A stretch of 64,000 bases of DNA, from positions 153,767,868-153,831,867 of the forward strand of contig NC_135502.1 in the NCBI RefSeq assembly GCF_052857255.1, written 5' to 3'. The position numbers were made by a program, and so were the translations under genes. The notes under the pieces are model-generated. The model worked only from the letters and a program-made list of their open reading frames with translations. It was not told where the DNA came from and searched no databases. Positions 23,301 to 35,700 of this stretch are shown here, piece by piece. Position 1 is the stretch's first letter. Every line of letters starts with the position of its first letter. The DNA is from Amblyomma americanum. Its lineage: Eukaryota; Arthropoda; Arachnida; Ixodida; Ixodidae.

Positions 23301-26300
23301 ACCTGGAAGTCGCGGTGTGACGTCACCTGAGAGCACCACTATAAAAGAAGCACCTCACCGGTTCGTATTCTGTGGGCACGGTGGACGCGGACAGGCAATG
23401 ACGCTAACGAGAACCTTGTTCTGCGTTATGCAGTGCATTTTCCAGATCGGCGCATCTACACCAACGAGTGCCTACACGTGCGGGGATAGAAGCGATATCG
23501 TGGGTGTTTATCAACTTCTTCCGGATTACACTGTTGACCAGAAGACAGCATTGTTATATTCTCGGGACCTGGCTCTTCTAGCGACGCCACTTTGTAGTCG
23601 CGGTGTGACGTCACCTGAGACCATCAATATACAAGAAGCACCTCACCGGTTCGTATTCTGTGGGCACGATGGACGCGGACTGGCAATGACGCCTACAAGG
23701 ACAATGTTCTGCGTTCTGCAGGGCAATTTCCTGATCGGCGCATCTCCAGCAACGAGCGCCTACACGGGCAGGGATAGAAGCGATATCGTCGGCATTTATC
23801 AGCTTCGTCCGGATTACACTGTTGACCAGATGACAGCATTGTTATTTTCTTGGGACCTGGCCCTTCTAGCGACACCACCTGGTAGTCGCGGTGTGACGTC
23901 ACTTGAGACCACCAATATACAAGAAGCACGTCACCGGTTCGTATTCTGTGGGCACGATGGACGCGGACTGGCAATGACGCTAACGAGGACCTTGTTCTGC
24001 GTTCTGCACGGCATTTCCCTGATCGGCGCATCTACAGCAACGAGCGCCTACACATGCTGGGATAGAAGCGATATCGTCGGAGTTTATACACTTCTTCCGG
24101 ATCACCCTGTTGACCAGATGACAACATTGTTATTTTCTCGGGACCTGGCTCTTCTAGCGACACCACCTGGTAGTCACGGTGTGTCGTTACCTGAGACCAC
24201 CAATATATAAGAAGCACCTCATCGGTTCGTATTCTGTGGGCACGATGGACGCGGACTGCCAATGACGCTAACGAGGGCCTTGTTCTGCGTTATGCAGGGC
24301 ATTTTCCAGATCGGCGCATCTACAGCAACGAGCGCCTACACGTGCGGGGATAGAAGCGATATCGCCGGCGTTTATCAACTTCGTCCGGATTACACTGTTG
24401 ACCAGATGAGCATGGTTATTTTCTGGCGACCTGGCTCTTCTAGCGACACCACCTGGTAGTCGTGGTGTGACGTCACCTGAGACCACCAAAATACAAGAAG
24501 CACCTCACCGGTTCGTCTTCTGTGGATACGATGGACGTGGGCTGGCAATGACGCCTACGAGGACCTTGTTCTGCGTTCAGCATGACATTTTCCAGATCAG
24601 CGCATCTACAACAACGAGCGTCTACACGTGCGGGGATAGAAGCGATATCGTCGGCGTTGATCAACTTCGTCCGGATTACACTGTTGACCAGATGACAGCA
24701 TTGTTGTATTCTCGGGACCTGGCTCTTCTAGCGACACTACCTGGTAGTCGCGGTGTGACGTCAACCGAGACCACCAATATAAACGAAGCACCTCGCCGGT
24801 TCGTATTCTGTGGGCACGATGGACGCGGAATGGCAATAACGCTAACGGGGACCTTGTTCTGCGTTCTGCAGAGCATTTTCCATATCAGCGTATCTAAAGC
24901 AACGAGCGCCTACATGTGCGGGGATAGAAGCGATATCGTCGGCGTTTATCAACTTCATCCGGATTACACTGTTGACCACATGACAGCATGGTTATTTCCT
25001 GGCGACCTGGCTCTTCTAGCGACCCCACCTGGTAGTCGCTGTGCGACGTCACCTGAGACCAATAATATACAAGAAGCACCTCACCGGTTCGTATTCTGTG
25101 GACATGATGGACGCGGACTGGCAATGATGCCTACGAGGACCTTGTTCTGCGTTCTGCATGGCATTTTCCAGATCGGCGTATCTAGAGCAACGAGCGCCTA
25201 CACGTGCGGGGATAGAAGCGATATCGTCTGCGTTTATCAACTTCGTCCGTATTGCACTGTTGACCAGATGACAGCATGGTTATTTTCTGGCGACCGGACT
25301 CTTCTAGCGACAATACCTGGAAGTCGCGGTGTGACGTCACCTGAGAGCACCACTATAAAAGAAGCACCTCACCGGTTCGTATTCTGTGGGCACGATGGAC
25401 GCGGACTGGCAATGACGCTAACGAGGACCTTGTTCTGCGTTCTGCAGGGCAATTTCCTGCTCGGCGCACCTAGAGCAACGAGCGCCTACACGTGCGGGGA
25501 TAGAAGCGATATCGTCGGCGTTATCAACTTCGTCCGGATTACACTGTTGACCACATGACAGCATGGTTATTTTCTGGCGACCTGAGTCTTCTAGCGACAA
25601 TACCTGGAAGTCGCGGTGTGACGTCACCTGAGAGCACCACTATAAAAGAAGCACCTCACCGGTTCGTATTCTGTGGGCACGATGGACGCGGACTGGCAAT
25701 GACGCTAACGAGGACCTTGTTCTGCGTTATGCAGGGCATTTTCCAGATCGGCGCATCTACAGCAACGAGCGCCTACACGTGCGCGGATAGAAGCGATATC
25801 GTCGGCGTTTATCAACTTCGTCCGGATTACACTGTTGACCAGAAGACAGCATTGTTATATTCTCGGGACCTGGCTCTTCTAGCGACGCCACTTTGTAGTC
25901 GCGGTGTGACGTCACCTGAGACCATCAATATGCAAGAAGCACCTCACCGGTTCGTATTCTGTGGGCACGATGGACGCGGACTGGCAATGACGCCTACAAA
26001 GACAATGTTCTGCGTTCTGCAGGGCAATTTCCTGATCGGCGCATCTACAGCAACGAGCGCCTACACATGCTGGGATAGAATAGATATCGTTGGCGTTTAT
26101 CAACTTCATCCGGATTACAGTTTACCAGATGACAGCATGGTTATTTTCTGGCGACCTGGCTCTTCTAGCGGCACCACCTGGTAGGCGCGGTGTGAAGTCA
26201 CCCAAGAATACCACTATAAAACAATCACCTCACCGGTTCGTCTTCCGCGGACACGATGGACGCGGACTGGCAATGACGCCTACGAGGACCTTGTTCTGCG

Positions 26301-28254
26301 TTCTGCTGGGCATTTTCCAGATCGGCGCATCTACAGCAACGAGCGGCTACACGTGCGTGGATAGAAGCGATATCGTCGGAGTTTATACACTTCGTCCGGA
26401 TCACCCTGTTCACCAGATGACAACATTGTTATTTTCTCTGGACCTGGCTCTTCTAGCGACACCACCTGGTAGTCACGGTGTGTCTATACCTGAGACCACC
26501 AATATATAAGAAGCACCTCATCGGTTCGTATTCTGTGGGCACGATGGACGCGGACTGCCAATGACGCTAACGAGGACCTTGTTCTGCGTTATGCAGGGAA
26601 TTTTCCAGATCGGCGCATCTACAGCAGCGAGCGCCTACACGTGCGGGGATAGAAGCGATATCGTCGGCGTTTATCAACTTCGTCCGGATTACACTGTTGA
26701 CCAGATGACAGCATGGTTATTTTCTGGCGACCTGACTCTTCTAGCGACAATACCTGGAAGTCACGGTGTGACGTCACCTGAGAGCACCACTATAAAAGAA
26801 GCGCCTCACCGGTTCGTATTCTGTGGGCACGATGGACGCGGACTGGCAATGACGTCTACGAGGACCTTGTTCTGCGTTCTGCAGGGCATTTTCCTGATCG
26901 GCACATCTACAGCAACGAGCGCCTACACGTGCGGGGATAGAAGCGATATCGTCGGAATTTATACACTTCGTCCGGATCACACTGTTGACCAGATGACAAC
27001 ATTGTTATTTTCTCAGGACCTCGCTCTTCTAGCGACACCACCTGGTAGTCGCGGTGTGATGTCACCTGAGACCACAAATATATAAAAAGCACCTCATCGG
27101 TTCGTATTCTGTGGGTACTATGAACGCGGACTGGCTATGACGCTAACGAGGACCTTGTTCTGCGTTATGCACTTCATTTTCCAGATCGGCGCATCTACAG
27201 CAACGAGCGCCTACACGTGCGGGGATTGAAGCGAAATCGTCGGCGTTTATCAACTCGTCCGGATTACACTGTTGACCAGATGACAGCATTGTTATATTCT
27301 CGGGACCTGGTTCTTCTAGCGGCACCACCTGGTAGTCGCTGTGCGACGTCACCTGAGACCAATAATATACAAGAAGCACCTCACCGGTTCGTATTCTGTG
27401 GACATGATGGACGGGGACTGGAAATGACGCTAACGAGGACCTTGTTCTGCGTTCTGCAGGTCATTTTCCTGATCGGCGCATCTACAGCAACGAGCGCCTA
27501 CACATGCTTTGATAGAAGCGATATCGTCGGCGTTTATCAACTTCGTCCGGATTACAGTTGACCAGATGACAGCATGGTTATTTTCTGGCGACCTGGCTCT
27601 TCTAGCGGCACCACCTGGTAGTCGCGGTGTGACGGCACCCAAGAACACCACTATAAAACAATCACCTCACCGGTTCGTCTTCTGCGGACACGATGGACGC
27701 GGACTGGCAATGACGCCTACGAGGACCTTGTTCTGCGTTCTGCAGGGCATATTCCTGATCGGCGCATCTACAGCAACGACCGCCTACACGTGCGGGGATA
27801 AAAGCGATATCGTCGGCGTTATCAACTTCGTCCGGATTACACTGTTGACCAGATGACAGCATAGTTATTTTCTGGCGACCTGGCTCTTCTAGCGACACCA
27901 CCTGGTAGTAGCGGTGTGACGTCACCCAAGAACACCACTATATAAGAAGCACCTCACCGGTTCGTCTTCTGTGGACACGATGGACCCGGACTGGCAATGA
28001 CACTTACGAGGACTTTTTTTGCGTTCTGAAGGGCATTTTTCTGGTCGGCGCATCTACAGCAACGAGCGCGTACACGTGCGGGGATAGAAGCTATATCTTC
28101 GGCGTTTATCAACTTCGTCCGGATTACAGTTGACCAGATGACAGCATGGTTATTTTCTCGGGACCTCGCTCTTCTAGCGATACCACCTTGTAGTCGCGGT
28201 GTGACGTCACCTGAGACCACCAATATATAAGAAGCACCTCAGCGGTTCGTATTT
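17339..28254 (+). repeat. 288-bp satellite array, block 2
   Basis: About 38 satellite units in the same orientation as block 1. Includes a higher-order unit of four satellite units (1150 bp) repeated at about 18075, 19225 and 20663; the middle version carries one extra unit (1438 bp). The duplication junction of the 15.36-kb segment lies at about 27405. The recurring short block gagcatggttattttc at about 24409 has lost a few bases at its left. No host gene is seen. Confidence 0.94.
18075..21100 (+). repeat. Higher-order repeat of 1150/1438 bp, about 2.6 units
   Basis: Matching blocks start near 18281, 19431 and 20869 (offsets 1150 and 1438, i.e. four units minus 2 bp and five units minus 2 bp). 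All three carry the rare variants cgagggccttg and gtagcggtgtgacgtcatc, which tie them together. Boundaries are approximate. Confidence 0.75.
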
Positions 28255-28563
28255 ATTTATTTATTTATTATTTATTCAATACTGCAGGCCTTTACGGCCC
28301 AAGCAGGAGGGGCATACACTTGGCATCAGCGTATAGAACGAAGATAGCAAATAATAATTTCAAAACACTTGTTCTATGGGCAATAGAACATGAGCAAAAC
28401 AAGGACTAAACGAAATGCAAACCGAGCTCTTCATTTGGGAAAGTCAAACAGAAACAAACAGAAGTAAGCCAATGAATGAAATATGCAAAAATGAAATGTC
28501 AAACTTGCAGCAAGGCAAAAACATGATCAGTTTGGGCAACCAAAAAACAGACAAGAAAAATAT
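28255..28563 (-). other. LINE copy 2 3' UTR and repeat tail
   Basis: Matches the 3' UTR of copy 1, including the GGCC-loop-GGCC stem-loop (28287-28299) and the AATA-type tail. One difference noted: aacatgatc here, aacacgatc in copy 1. Confidence 0.8.
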
Positions 28564-31161
28564 TCAAGAGCAATTCAAGGTTTCAATTGAATCAACGCTG
28601 GTTAGAAGAGGCAGAGGTAAGTTGTTCCAATCTGTTATCGTGCGAGGAAAAAAAGAATACTTAAAAACATTAGTTCTGGTGCTGTATGGCGTTAGAGAGT
28701 CATCGTGTCGATGTCGTGTTCGGCGTGCCGTAAGTAGTGTTATGTACGGATCAGGAGTCAGAGCAAGAATGTTATTTTTAAGAAGGAACATAAATTTTAA
28801 GCGCTGAATTTTTCTTCTCAGTTCCAGTGTCGGTATTCCATGTTGTTTTATTAGTGCTGTCGGGGAATCAGTTGTACGGTACTTCGAAAAAATAAACCTG
28901 ACTGCCTTACGCTGTATTCTTTCGAGAGCGTCAATGTTAGTTTTGGTATAAGGGTCCCACACTACGCATGCATATTCATGTTTTGGTCTTAATAATGATG
29001 TATAAGCTAAAAGTTTAGTTTCGGCGGGGACATGCTTCAATTTATGACGGAGAAGGCAAAGTTTCCGAAAAGCTGTGTCACATACGTTAGTTATGTGAGT
29101 GTTCCAGTTTAGGCTGTTTGTTAGTGTGACGCCAAGATATTTATACTCGCTGACTTCGGTTAGTGGTTCTGTCCCGAGGGCATAGGGAAAAGAAAGGTTA
29201 TTAAGTTTCTTGGTTATTTTCATATACACTGTTTTGTCAGCGTTCAATTGCATATCCCAACAATGACACCAGGAAAGAATATTTTGTAGATTATTATTAA
29301 GAGTTATCTGGTCATCCTCGCTTGACACTTCCCTGAACAGCACGCAGTCGTCTGCAAACAATCGTATTTGGACGGGTTCAGTAATAACGCTCACAATGTC
29401 ATTAATATATATTAAAAACAACAATGGTCCTAGCACGCTGCCCTGAGGGACGCCGGAAGTAACTGGAAGTTCATGGGAGTAGTAAGTATCAATATTAACA
29501 AACTGTCTACGATCAGTGACATACGCAGCAACCCAGTTAAAAATGAAAGGAGGAAGGTTAATCATTTTAAGCTTTTCAATAAGCTTAGAGTGTGAAACAA
29601 GGTCAAAGGCTTTCCTGAAGTCTAAAAAAATAACGTCCACCTGGCCGGATTTGTCTAAAATTCTAGCAAGGGAATGGATTACCATTGTTAATTGTGTCAC
29701 CGTAGAAAATCCTTTACGAAAACCATGCTGCGCAGTTGAAAGTATATTGTTATCCTCCAGAAAATCTCTGATGAAGTTGGCTATGACGTGTTCAAGCATC
29801 TTACAACAAGATGATGTTAACGAAATTAGTCGGTAGTTAGTAATCATTGTGGGGTCTCCCTTCTTAGGCACTGGTACTACACGTGCCGTTCGCCAGTCAG
29901 GGGGAAGGGCTGCAGTGGACAGTGACGCACCGAAAATTATTACCAGAAAGTGTGACAGCATTTCTGCGTATCGGCACAGAAAAACATTCGGTATGTTATC
30001 CGGTCTTGGGGTAGATTTTGTTTTTAGATTAAGGATCATAGAAAGCACACCTTGAGCGGATACAAATTCAGGAGATACATTTGATAAAGGTGAAAAGGGA
30101 AGTGCAAGCTCTTCTGAGTTAATAAACACACTGTGGAAGAATGTATTAAAGTGTTCGGCGATACTTTGCTTTTCGACAACGGGAATGCCATCTTTAATTA
30201 TTTGATCCACTGCCTTGTTCTTTTTGCTCAGAAATTTCCAGAATTTTTCTGGAGCCGTACGAATAAAGTGCGGCAAAGTGTTATTGAAATAATGCCAAGG
30301 GTTTTCATTTCCTGTTTTCTTTGTTTTCGTTGGAACGAAATTTTCGATGCAATAAGTGCAGATTTTTTTGAACTTGTCCCAAAGTTCTACTACATTGCTT
30401 CCGTGAAAGTTGCTTAGGTGTAAATCGAGGTAATCTAACACGCTTTCGTCTCTGGCACGTGTGAAGTCCTTCACTTGTACAGTTTTTGCCTTCTTAGCGG
30501 TACATTTTTTTAAATGACACGAATAGTACACCATCCTATGATGAGACATTCCATGTTCAATTGATACTGAAAAATTCTTGATTGTTTTGCTCACGAAGAC
30601 AAGATCAAGTATTGATGATGAAGAACCATGCACTCGCGTTGGTAAGTTGACAACTTGGTGCAAATTGTGGCATAAGATTATTTCACGCATATAATTAACA
30701 TGAGTGCTAAATTCGCCACTAGAAGAACAATGTTCCCAGTTAACTCCTGGAAGAATAAAGTCCCCCACTAAAAAATTTTTTTTATGTACGAATGAACTGA
30801 CATGCTCACGCAAATCACACAGGAATTGAGGTGGTGAGCCAGGCGCTCGATAAACGGCAAATAGCAAGAATGAATATTCGTAGTAAGAAATCTTTAGGCT
30901 AATAGTTTCAATGCTATCAGCCTGACACAAGAGAGTTGCTGATAAGTTTTGCTTTACCAGCACAGCCACCCCGCCTCCCCTCGTTGATCTGTCACGACGG
31001 AAAACACTGTAAGATGGTGGAAAGACGTCTTCACCATCTATGCCACTGTGTAGCCAAGTTTCGGTCAAAACAACGATGTGTGGGTTTTAACCTAAGATAA
31101 TAGCCTCTAACTGATCACTTTTGTTAACAATGCTGCGTGCATTTATATTTAATATGCGCAT
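28564..31161 (-). pseudogene. LINE ORF2: APE endonuclease plus reverse transcriptase, copy 2, disabled
   Basis: Duplicate of the copy 1 ORF2 with the same TAA at codon 25 (31087-31089), the same GDFI in place of GDFN and the same SHH in place of SDH, so all three predate the duplication. FADD of the reverse transcriptase is intact (29347-29358). About eight residues differ between copies after the stop: this copy keeps FRKGFS where copy 1 has FRKRFS, but reads LSTAQ for LSPAQ, PFIFNW for PFIINW and RPKHEYA for RPKLEYA. Differences thus fall at conserved positions in both copies, as expected of sequence drifting without selection. Confidence 0.92.
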
Positions 31162-31185
31162 ATCTTTCGTATCAGTCCGGAGAAG

Positions 31186-32043
31186 TCAGTCTTGTTTAGC
31201 ACTGTTATATTTACCAATTTTTTTCCTACAGTTTTTAGCGTCATCCCAAATGTAAAGGTCGTTGTCGACTCGAAGTTTCTCGTTGATTAGTTGAACTTTT
31301 CTTTTGTGCTCCCTTTCCTCTGAAGTACTGTCCCACAAAAGTTTACGCTTCCTGAGCGTGTTTCGTGAGTAATCGTTTTGAACAGAAGTATTAGAACCTT
31401 TGAGTTTGAAAGCATTTTGCAGGACACTTTTCTTTTCTTCGTAATCTTGAAAATATAAAATTACTGGCCGCGTTTTATCGCTCTTGCCGATCCGATGTAT
31501 TCGGGCTACAGACTTGCACGTGATTTGTAACTTGGTAGAAAATATATCAGTTAGAATTTTACGACGCAGTACAGCCTCTGTCTCTTCTGGTTCCTCTGAT
31601 ACCCCAAAAACCAGTAAATTCGAGCGTGTACTTTTATCCTCCAAATCCGTAATTTTCGCTTCTAAGGCTTTAACCGTGCTTTCCAGTGCTTCCACGCGCG
31701 CGGCTTGTTTCTCCATTTCTGTAAATCGAGTCTCCCAGTCCGTCAGACGTGTTTCCATGCTAGTTTGTTGTATACGAAGTGCTGCAACATCCTCAATTAA
31801 TTTATTCTGTCCCAAAAGCAGTTTTTCAAGCAGTTCATTTGTGCTGGAACCTTCCGTGTCAGGTCCGGGATTCAACTCGATATCTACGCTCAAGAGGAGC
31901 AAGCATACGCAGTACATGTCATACGCCATTAATACAGCTTGCTGTGGGCACGGCAAGACCAAAAGACAACGGTTGTCGCTTTTAAGAGAGCTGTAGTAAG
32001 CACTAACCTGTACAAGGAAGAAGAATGGTCTGTTAGGCCACAT
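31186..32043 (-). CDS. LINE ORF1 protein with 2A-like motif, copy 2
   Basis: Same architecture as copy 1: hydrophobic leader, 2A-like motif, coiled coil, RRM-like domain, basic C-terminus, 285 aa from ATG 32043 or 247 aa from ATG 31929. Within this span I see one difference from copy 1, Val to Met in the leader (Y-D-M-Y-C), which leaves the 2A motif intact. In the frame upstream, through the monomers, Val to Ile and Phe to Leu also differ. It ends in UGA-C with ORF2 in the same frame. The frame is intact, but whether it is expressed is unknown. Confidence 0.85.
   Translation of the reverse strand: MWPNRPFFFLVQVSAYYSSLKSDNRCLLVLPCPQQAVLMAYDMYCVCLLLLSVDIELNPGPDTEGSSTNELLEKLLLGQNKLIEDVAALRIQQTSMETRLTDWETRFTEMEKQAARVEALESTVKALEAKITDLEDKSTRSNLLVFGVSEEPEETEAVLRRKILTDIFSTKLQITCKSVARIHRIGKSDKTRPVILYFQDYEEKKSVLQNAFKLKGSNTSVQNDYSRNTLRKRKLLWDSTSEEREHKRKVQLINEKLRVDNDLYIWDDAKNCRKKIGKYNSAKQD
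31861..31884 (-). other. 2A-like ribosome-skipping motif in ORF1 (copy 2)
   Basis: Identical D-I-E-L-N-P-G-P motif in the duplicate element, 15,362 bp from the first. Confidence 0.88.
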
Positions 32044-32070
32044 GGTCGCTCGCGGTCCGCCGTGCCCACT

Positions 32071-32385
32071 GAAGTCGAAGGCTTGAAGTTGCTCTTTTAT
32101 ATTCCAAAGCGATGAGGTCACGTGTCGTGATGGTGGCGCTGTCGGTGCATCACAGAACAGTAAAGATATCGCCAGAGGAAGAAGAGAGCTTCGGTCCCTT
32201 GATAATCTTGACGCAGCCGCAGATCGGGGATCAGCAACTGCATCTGGCAGGTTTGGAAGGTCGATCTGCCCGTCAACTTGGTTGATTTGCTTTGTTGTTC
32301 CGACGAGACCAAAAGCAAGGACCTGTACAAGGCAGAAGAGTGGTCTGTTAGGCCACATGGTCGCTCGCGGTCCGCCGTGCCCACT
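32071..32385 (-). repeat. 315-bp 5' promoter monomer 2 (copy 2)
   Basis: Duplicate of 16709-17023. Contains TATAAAAG at 32094-32101, which with the initiator A at 32070 forms the ORF1-proximal promoter. Differs from copy 1 at about 32339 (agaagagtgg instead of agaagaatgg), which falls in this monomer. Confidence 0.9.
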
Positions 32386-32700
32386 GAAGTCGAATGCTTG
32401 AAGTTGCTCTTTTATATTCCAAAGCGATGAGGTCACGTGTCGTGATGGTGGCGCTGTCGGTGCATCACGAAACAGTAAAGATATCGCCAAAGGAAGAAGA
32501 GAGCTTCGGTCCCTTGATACTCTTGACGCAGCCGCAGATCGGGGACCAGCAACTGCATCTGGCAGGTTTGGAAGGTCGATCTGCCCGTCAATTTGGTTGA
32601 TTTGCTTTGTTGTTCTGACGAGACCAAAAGCAAGGACCTGTACAAGGCAGAAGAATGGTCTGTTAGGCCACATGGTCGCTCGCGGTCCGCCATGCCCACT
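32386..32700 (-). repeat. 315-bp 5' promoter monomer 1, element 5' end (copy 2)
   Basis: Duplicate of 17024-17338, with TATAAAAG at 32409-32416. Its first base (32700) is again equivalent to the initiator A. One change from copy 1 is caatttgg for caacttgg near 32590. Confidence 0.9.
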
Positions 32701-35700
32701 GGTACGATGGACGCGGACTGGCAATGACGCTAACGAGGACCTTGTTCTGCGTTATGCAGGGCATTTTCCAGATCGGCGCATCTACAGCAACGAGCGCCAA
32801 CGCGTGCGGGGATAGAAGCGATATCGTCGGCGTTTATCAACTTCGTCCGGATTGCACTGTTGACCAGATGACAGCATTGTTATATTCTCGGGACCTGGCT
32901 CTTCTAGTGACACCACCTGGTAGTCGCGGTGTGACGTCACCTGAGACCACCATTATACAAGAAGCACCTCATCGGTTCGTATTCTGTGGGCACGATGGAC
33001 CCGGACTGGCAATGACGCCTACGAGGACCTTGTTCTGCGTTCTGCAGGGCAATTTCCTGATCGGCGTATCTACAGCAACGAGCGCCTACACGTGCGGAGA
33101 TAGAAGCGATATCGGCGGCGTTATCAACTTCGTCCGGATTACACTGTTGACCAGATGACAGCATGGTTATTCTCTGGCGACCTGGCTCTTCTAGCGACAC
33201 CACCTGGTAGTCGTGCTGTGACGTCACCCAAGAACACCACTATAAAAGAAGCACCTCAACGGTTCGTCTTCTGTGGACACGATGGACGCGGACTGGCAAT
33301 GACGCCTACGAGGACCTTGTTCTGCGTTCTGCAGGGCATTTTCCAGATCGGCGCATCTACAGCAACGAGCGGCTACACGTGCGGGGATAGAAGCGACATC
33401 ATCGGGGTTTACCAACTTCGTCCGGAATTCAGTTGACCAGATGACAGCATGGATATTTTCTGGCGACCTGGCTCTTCTAGCGACACCACATGGTAGTCGC
33501 GGTGTGACGTCACCCAAGAACACCACTATAAAGCAATCACCTCACCGGTTCGTCTTCTGTGGACACGATGGACGCGGAATGGCAATGACGCCTACGAGGG
33601 CCTTGTTCTGCGTTCTGCAGGGCATTTTCCTGATCGGCGCATCTACAGCAACGAGCGCCTACACGTGCGGGGATAGAAGCGATATCGTCGGAGTTTATAC
33701 ACTTCGTCCGGATCACACTGTTGACCAGATGACAACATTGTTATTTTCTCGGGACCTCGCTCTTCTAGCGACACCACCTGGCAGTAGCGGTGTGACGTCA
33801 TCTGAGACCACCAATATATAAGAAGCACCTCATCGGTTCGTATTCTGTGGGTACGATGGACACGGACTGGCAATGACGCTAACGAGGACCTTGTTCTGCG
33901 TTATGCAGGGCAATTTCCTGATCGGCGCATCTACAGCAACGAGCGCCTACAAGTGCGGGGATAGGAGCGATATCATCGGCGTTATCAACTTCGTCCGGAT
34001 TACACTGTTGACCAGATGACATGATGGTTATTTTCTGGCGACCTGACTCTTCTAGCGACAATACCTGGAAGTCGCGGTGGGACGTCACCTGAGAGCACCA
34101 CTATAAAAGAAGCACCTCACCGGTTCGTATTATGTGGGCACGATGGACGCGGACTGGCAATGACGCCTACGAGGACCTTGTTCTGCGTTCTGCAGAGCAT
34201 TTTCCAGATCGGCGCATCTACAGCAACGAGCGGCTACACGTGCGGGGATAGAAGCGATATCGTTGGCGTTTATCAACTTCGTCCGGATTACACTGTTGAC
34301 CAGATGACAGCATGGTTATTTTCTGGCGACCTGATTCTTCTAGCGACAATACCTGGAAGTCGCGGTGGGACGTCACCTGAGAGCACCACTATAAAAGAAG
34401 CACCTCACCGGTTCGTATTATGTGGGCACGATGGACGCGGACTGGCAATGACGCCTACGAGGACCTTGTTCTGCGTTCTGCAGGGCAATTTCCTGATCGG
34501 CGCATCTACAGCAACGAGCGCCTACACGTGCGGATGTAGAAGCGATATCGTCGGCGTTATCATCTTCGTCCGGATTACTTTGTTGACCAGATAACAGCAT
34601 GGTTATTTTCTGGCGACCTGACTCTTCTAGCTACAATACCTGGAAGTCGCGGTGGGACGTCACCTGAGAGCACCACTATAAAAGAAGCACCTCACCGGTT
34701 CGTACTATGTGGGCACGATGGACGCGGACTGGCAATGACGCCTACGAGGACCTTTTTCTGCATTCTGCAGGGCAATTTCCTGATCGGCGCATCTCCAGCA
34801 ACGAGCGCCTACACATGCTGGGATAGAAGCGATATCTTCGGCGTTTATCAACTTCGTCCGGATTACAGTTGACCAGATGACAGCTTGGTTATTTTCTGGC
34901 GACCTGGCTCTTCTAGCGACACCACCTGGTAGCCGCGGTGTGACGTGACCCAAGAACACAACTATAAAACAATCACCTCACCGGTTCGTCTTCTGCGGAC
35001 ACGATGGACGCGGACTGGCAATGACGCCTACGAGGACCTTGTTCTGCGTTCTGCAGGGCATTTTCCAGATCGGCGCATCTACAGCAACGAGCGGCTACAC
35101 GTGCGGGGATAAAAGCGATATCCTCGGAGTTTATACACTTCGCCCGGATCACCCTGTTGACCAGATGACAACATTGTTATTTTCTCGGGACCTGGCTCAT
35201 CTAGCGACACCACCTGGTAGTCACGGTGTGACGTTACCTGAGACCACCAATATATAAGAAGCACCTCATCGGTTCGTATTCTGTGGGCACGATGGACGCG
35301 GACTGGCAATGACGCCTATGAGGACCTTGTTCTGCGTTCTGCAATACATTTTCCAGATCAGCGCATCTACAGCAACGAGCTTCTACACGTGCGGGGATAG
35401 AAGCGATATCGTTGGCGTTTATCAACTTCGTCCGGATTACACTGTTGACCAGATGACAGCATGGTTATTTTCTGGCGACCTGACTCTTCTAGCGACAATA
35501 CCTGGAAGTCGCGGTGTGACGTCACCTGTGAGCACCACTATAAAACAAGCACCTCACCGGTTCGTATTCTGTGGGCACGATGGACGCGGACTGGCAATGA
35601 CGCCTACGAGGACCTTGTTCTGAGTTCTGCAGGGCATTTTCCTGATCGGTGCATCTACAGCAACGAGCGCCTGCACGTGCGTGGATAGAAGCGTTATCGT

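Larger units (their letters stand above)
12044..27405 (+). repeat. Large tandem segmental duplication, unit 1 (15,362 bp)
   Basis: Segment holding satellite, LINE copy 1 and more satellite. It is followed directly by a second version of itself. The breakpoint is visible inside the satellite: the variant gacggggactggaaatgacg occurs at 12049 and again at 27411, while sequence to its left differs (gggcacgatgg versus ggacatgatgg). Unequal crossover between satellite units is the simplest origin. Confidence 0.88.
28255..32700 (-). mobile_element. CR1/Jockey-like non-LTR retrotransposon, copy 2 (duplicate of copy 1)
   Basis: Same element as at 12893-17338 displaced by exactly 15,362 bp, with the same two junctions, the same missing ctgtg target bases and the same ORF2 lesions. 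I noted about a dozen single-base differences and no indel over 4.45 kb (about 99.7% identity by eye). It arose by duplication of the host segment, not by a second retrotransposition. Confidence 0.93.

Noticed and set aside
12893..32700. Two independent LINE insertions into the satellite
   Set aside because: Identical junctions, target deletion, monomer number and inactivating mutations, plus matching flanks over kilobases, require one insertion followed by duplication.
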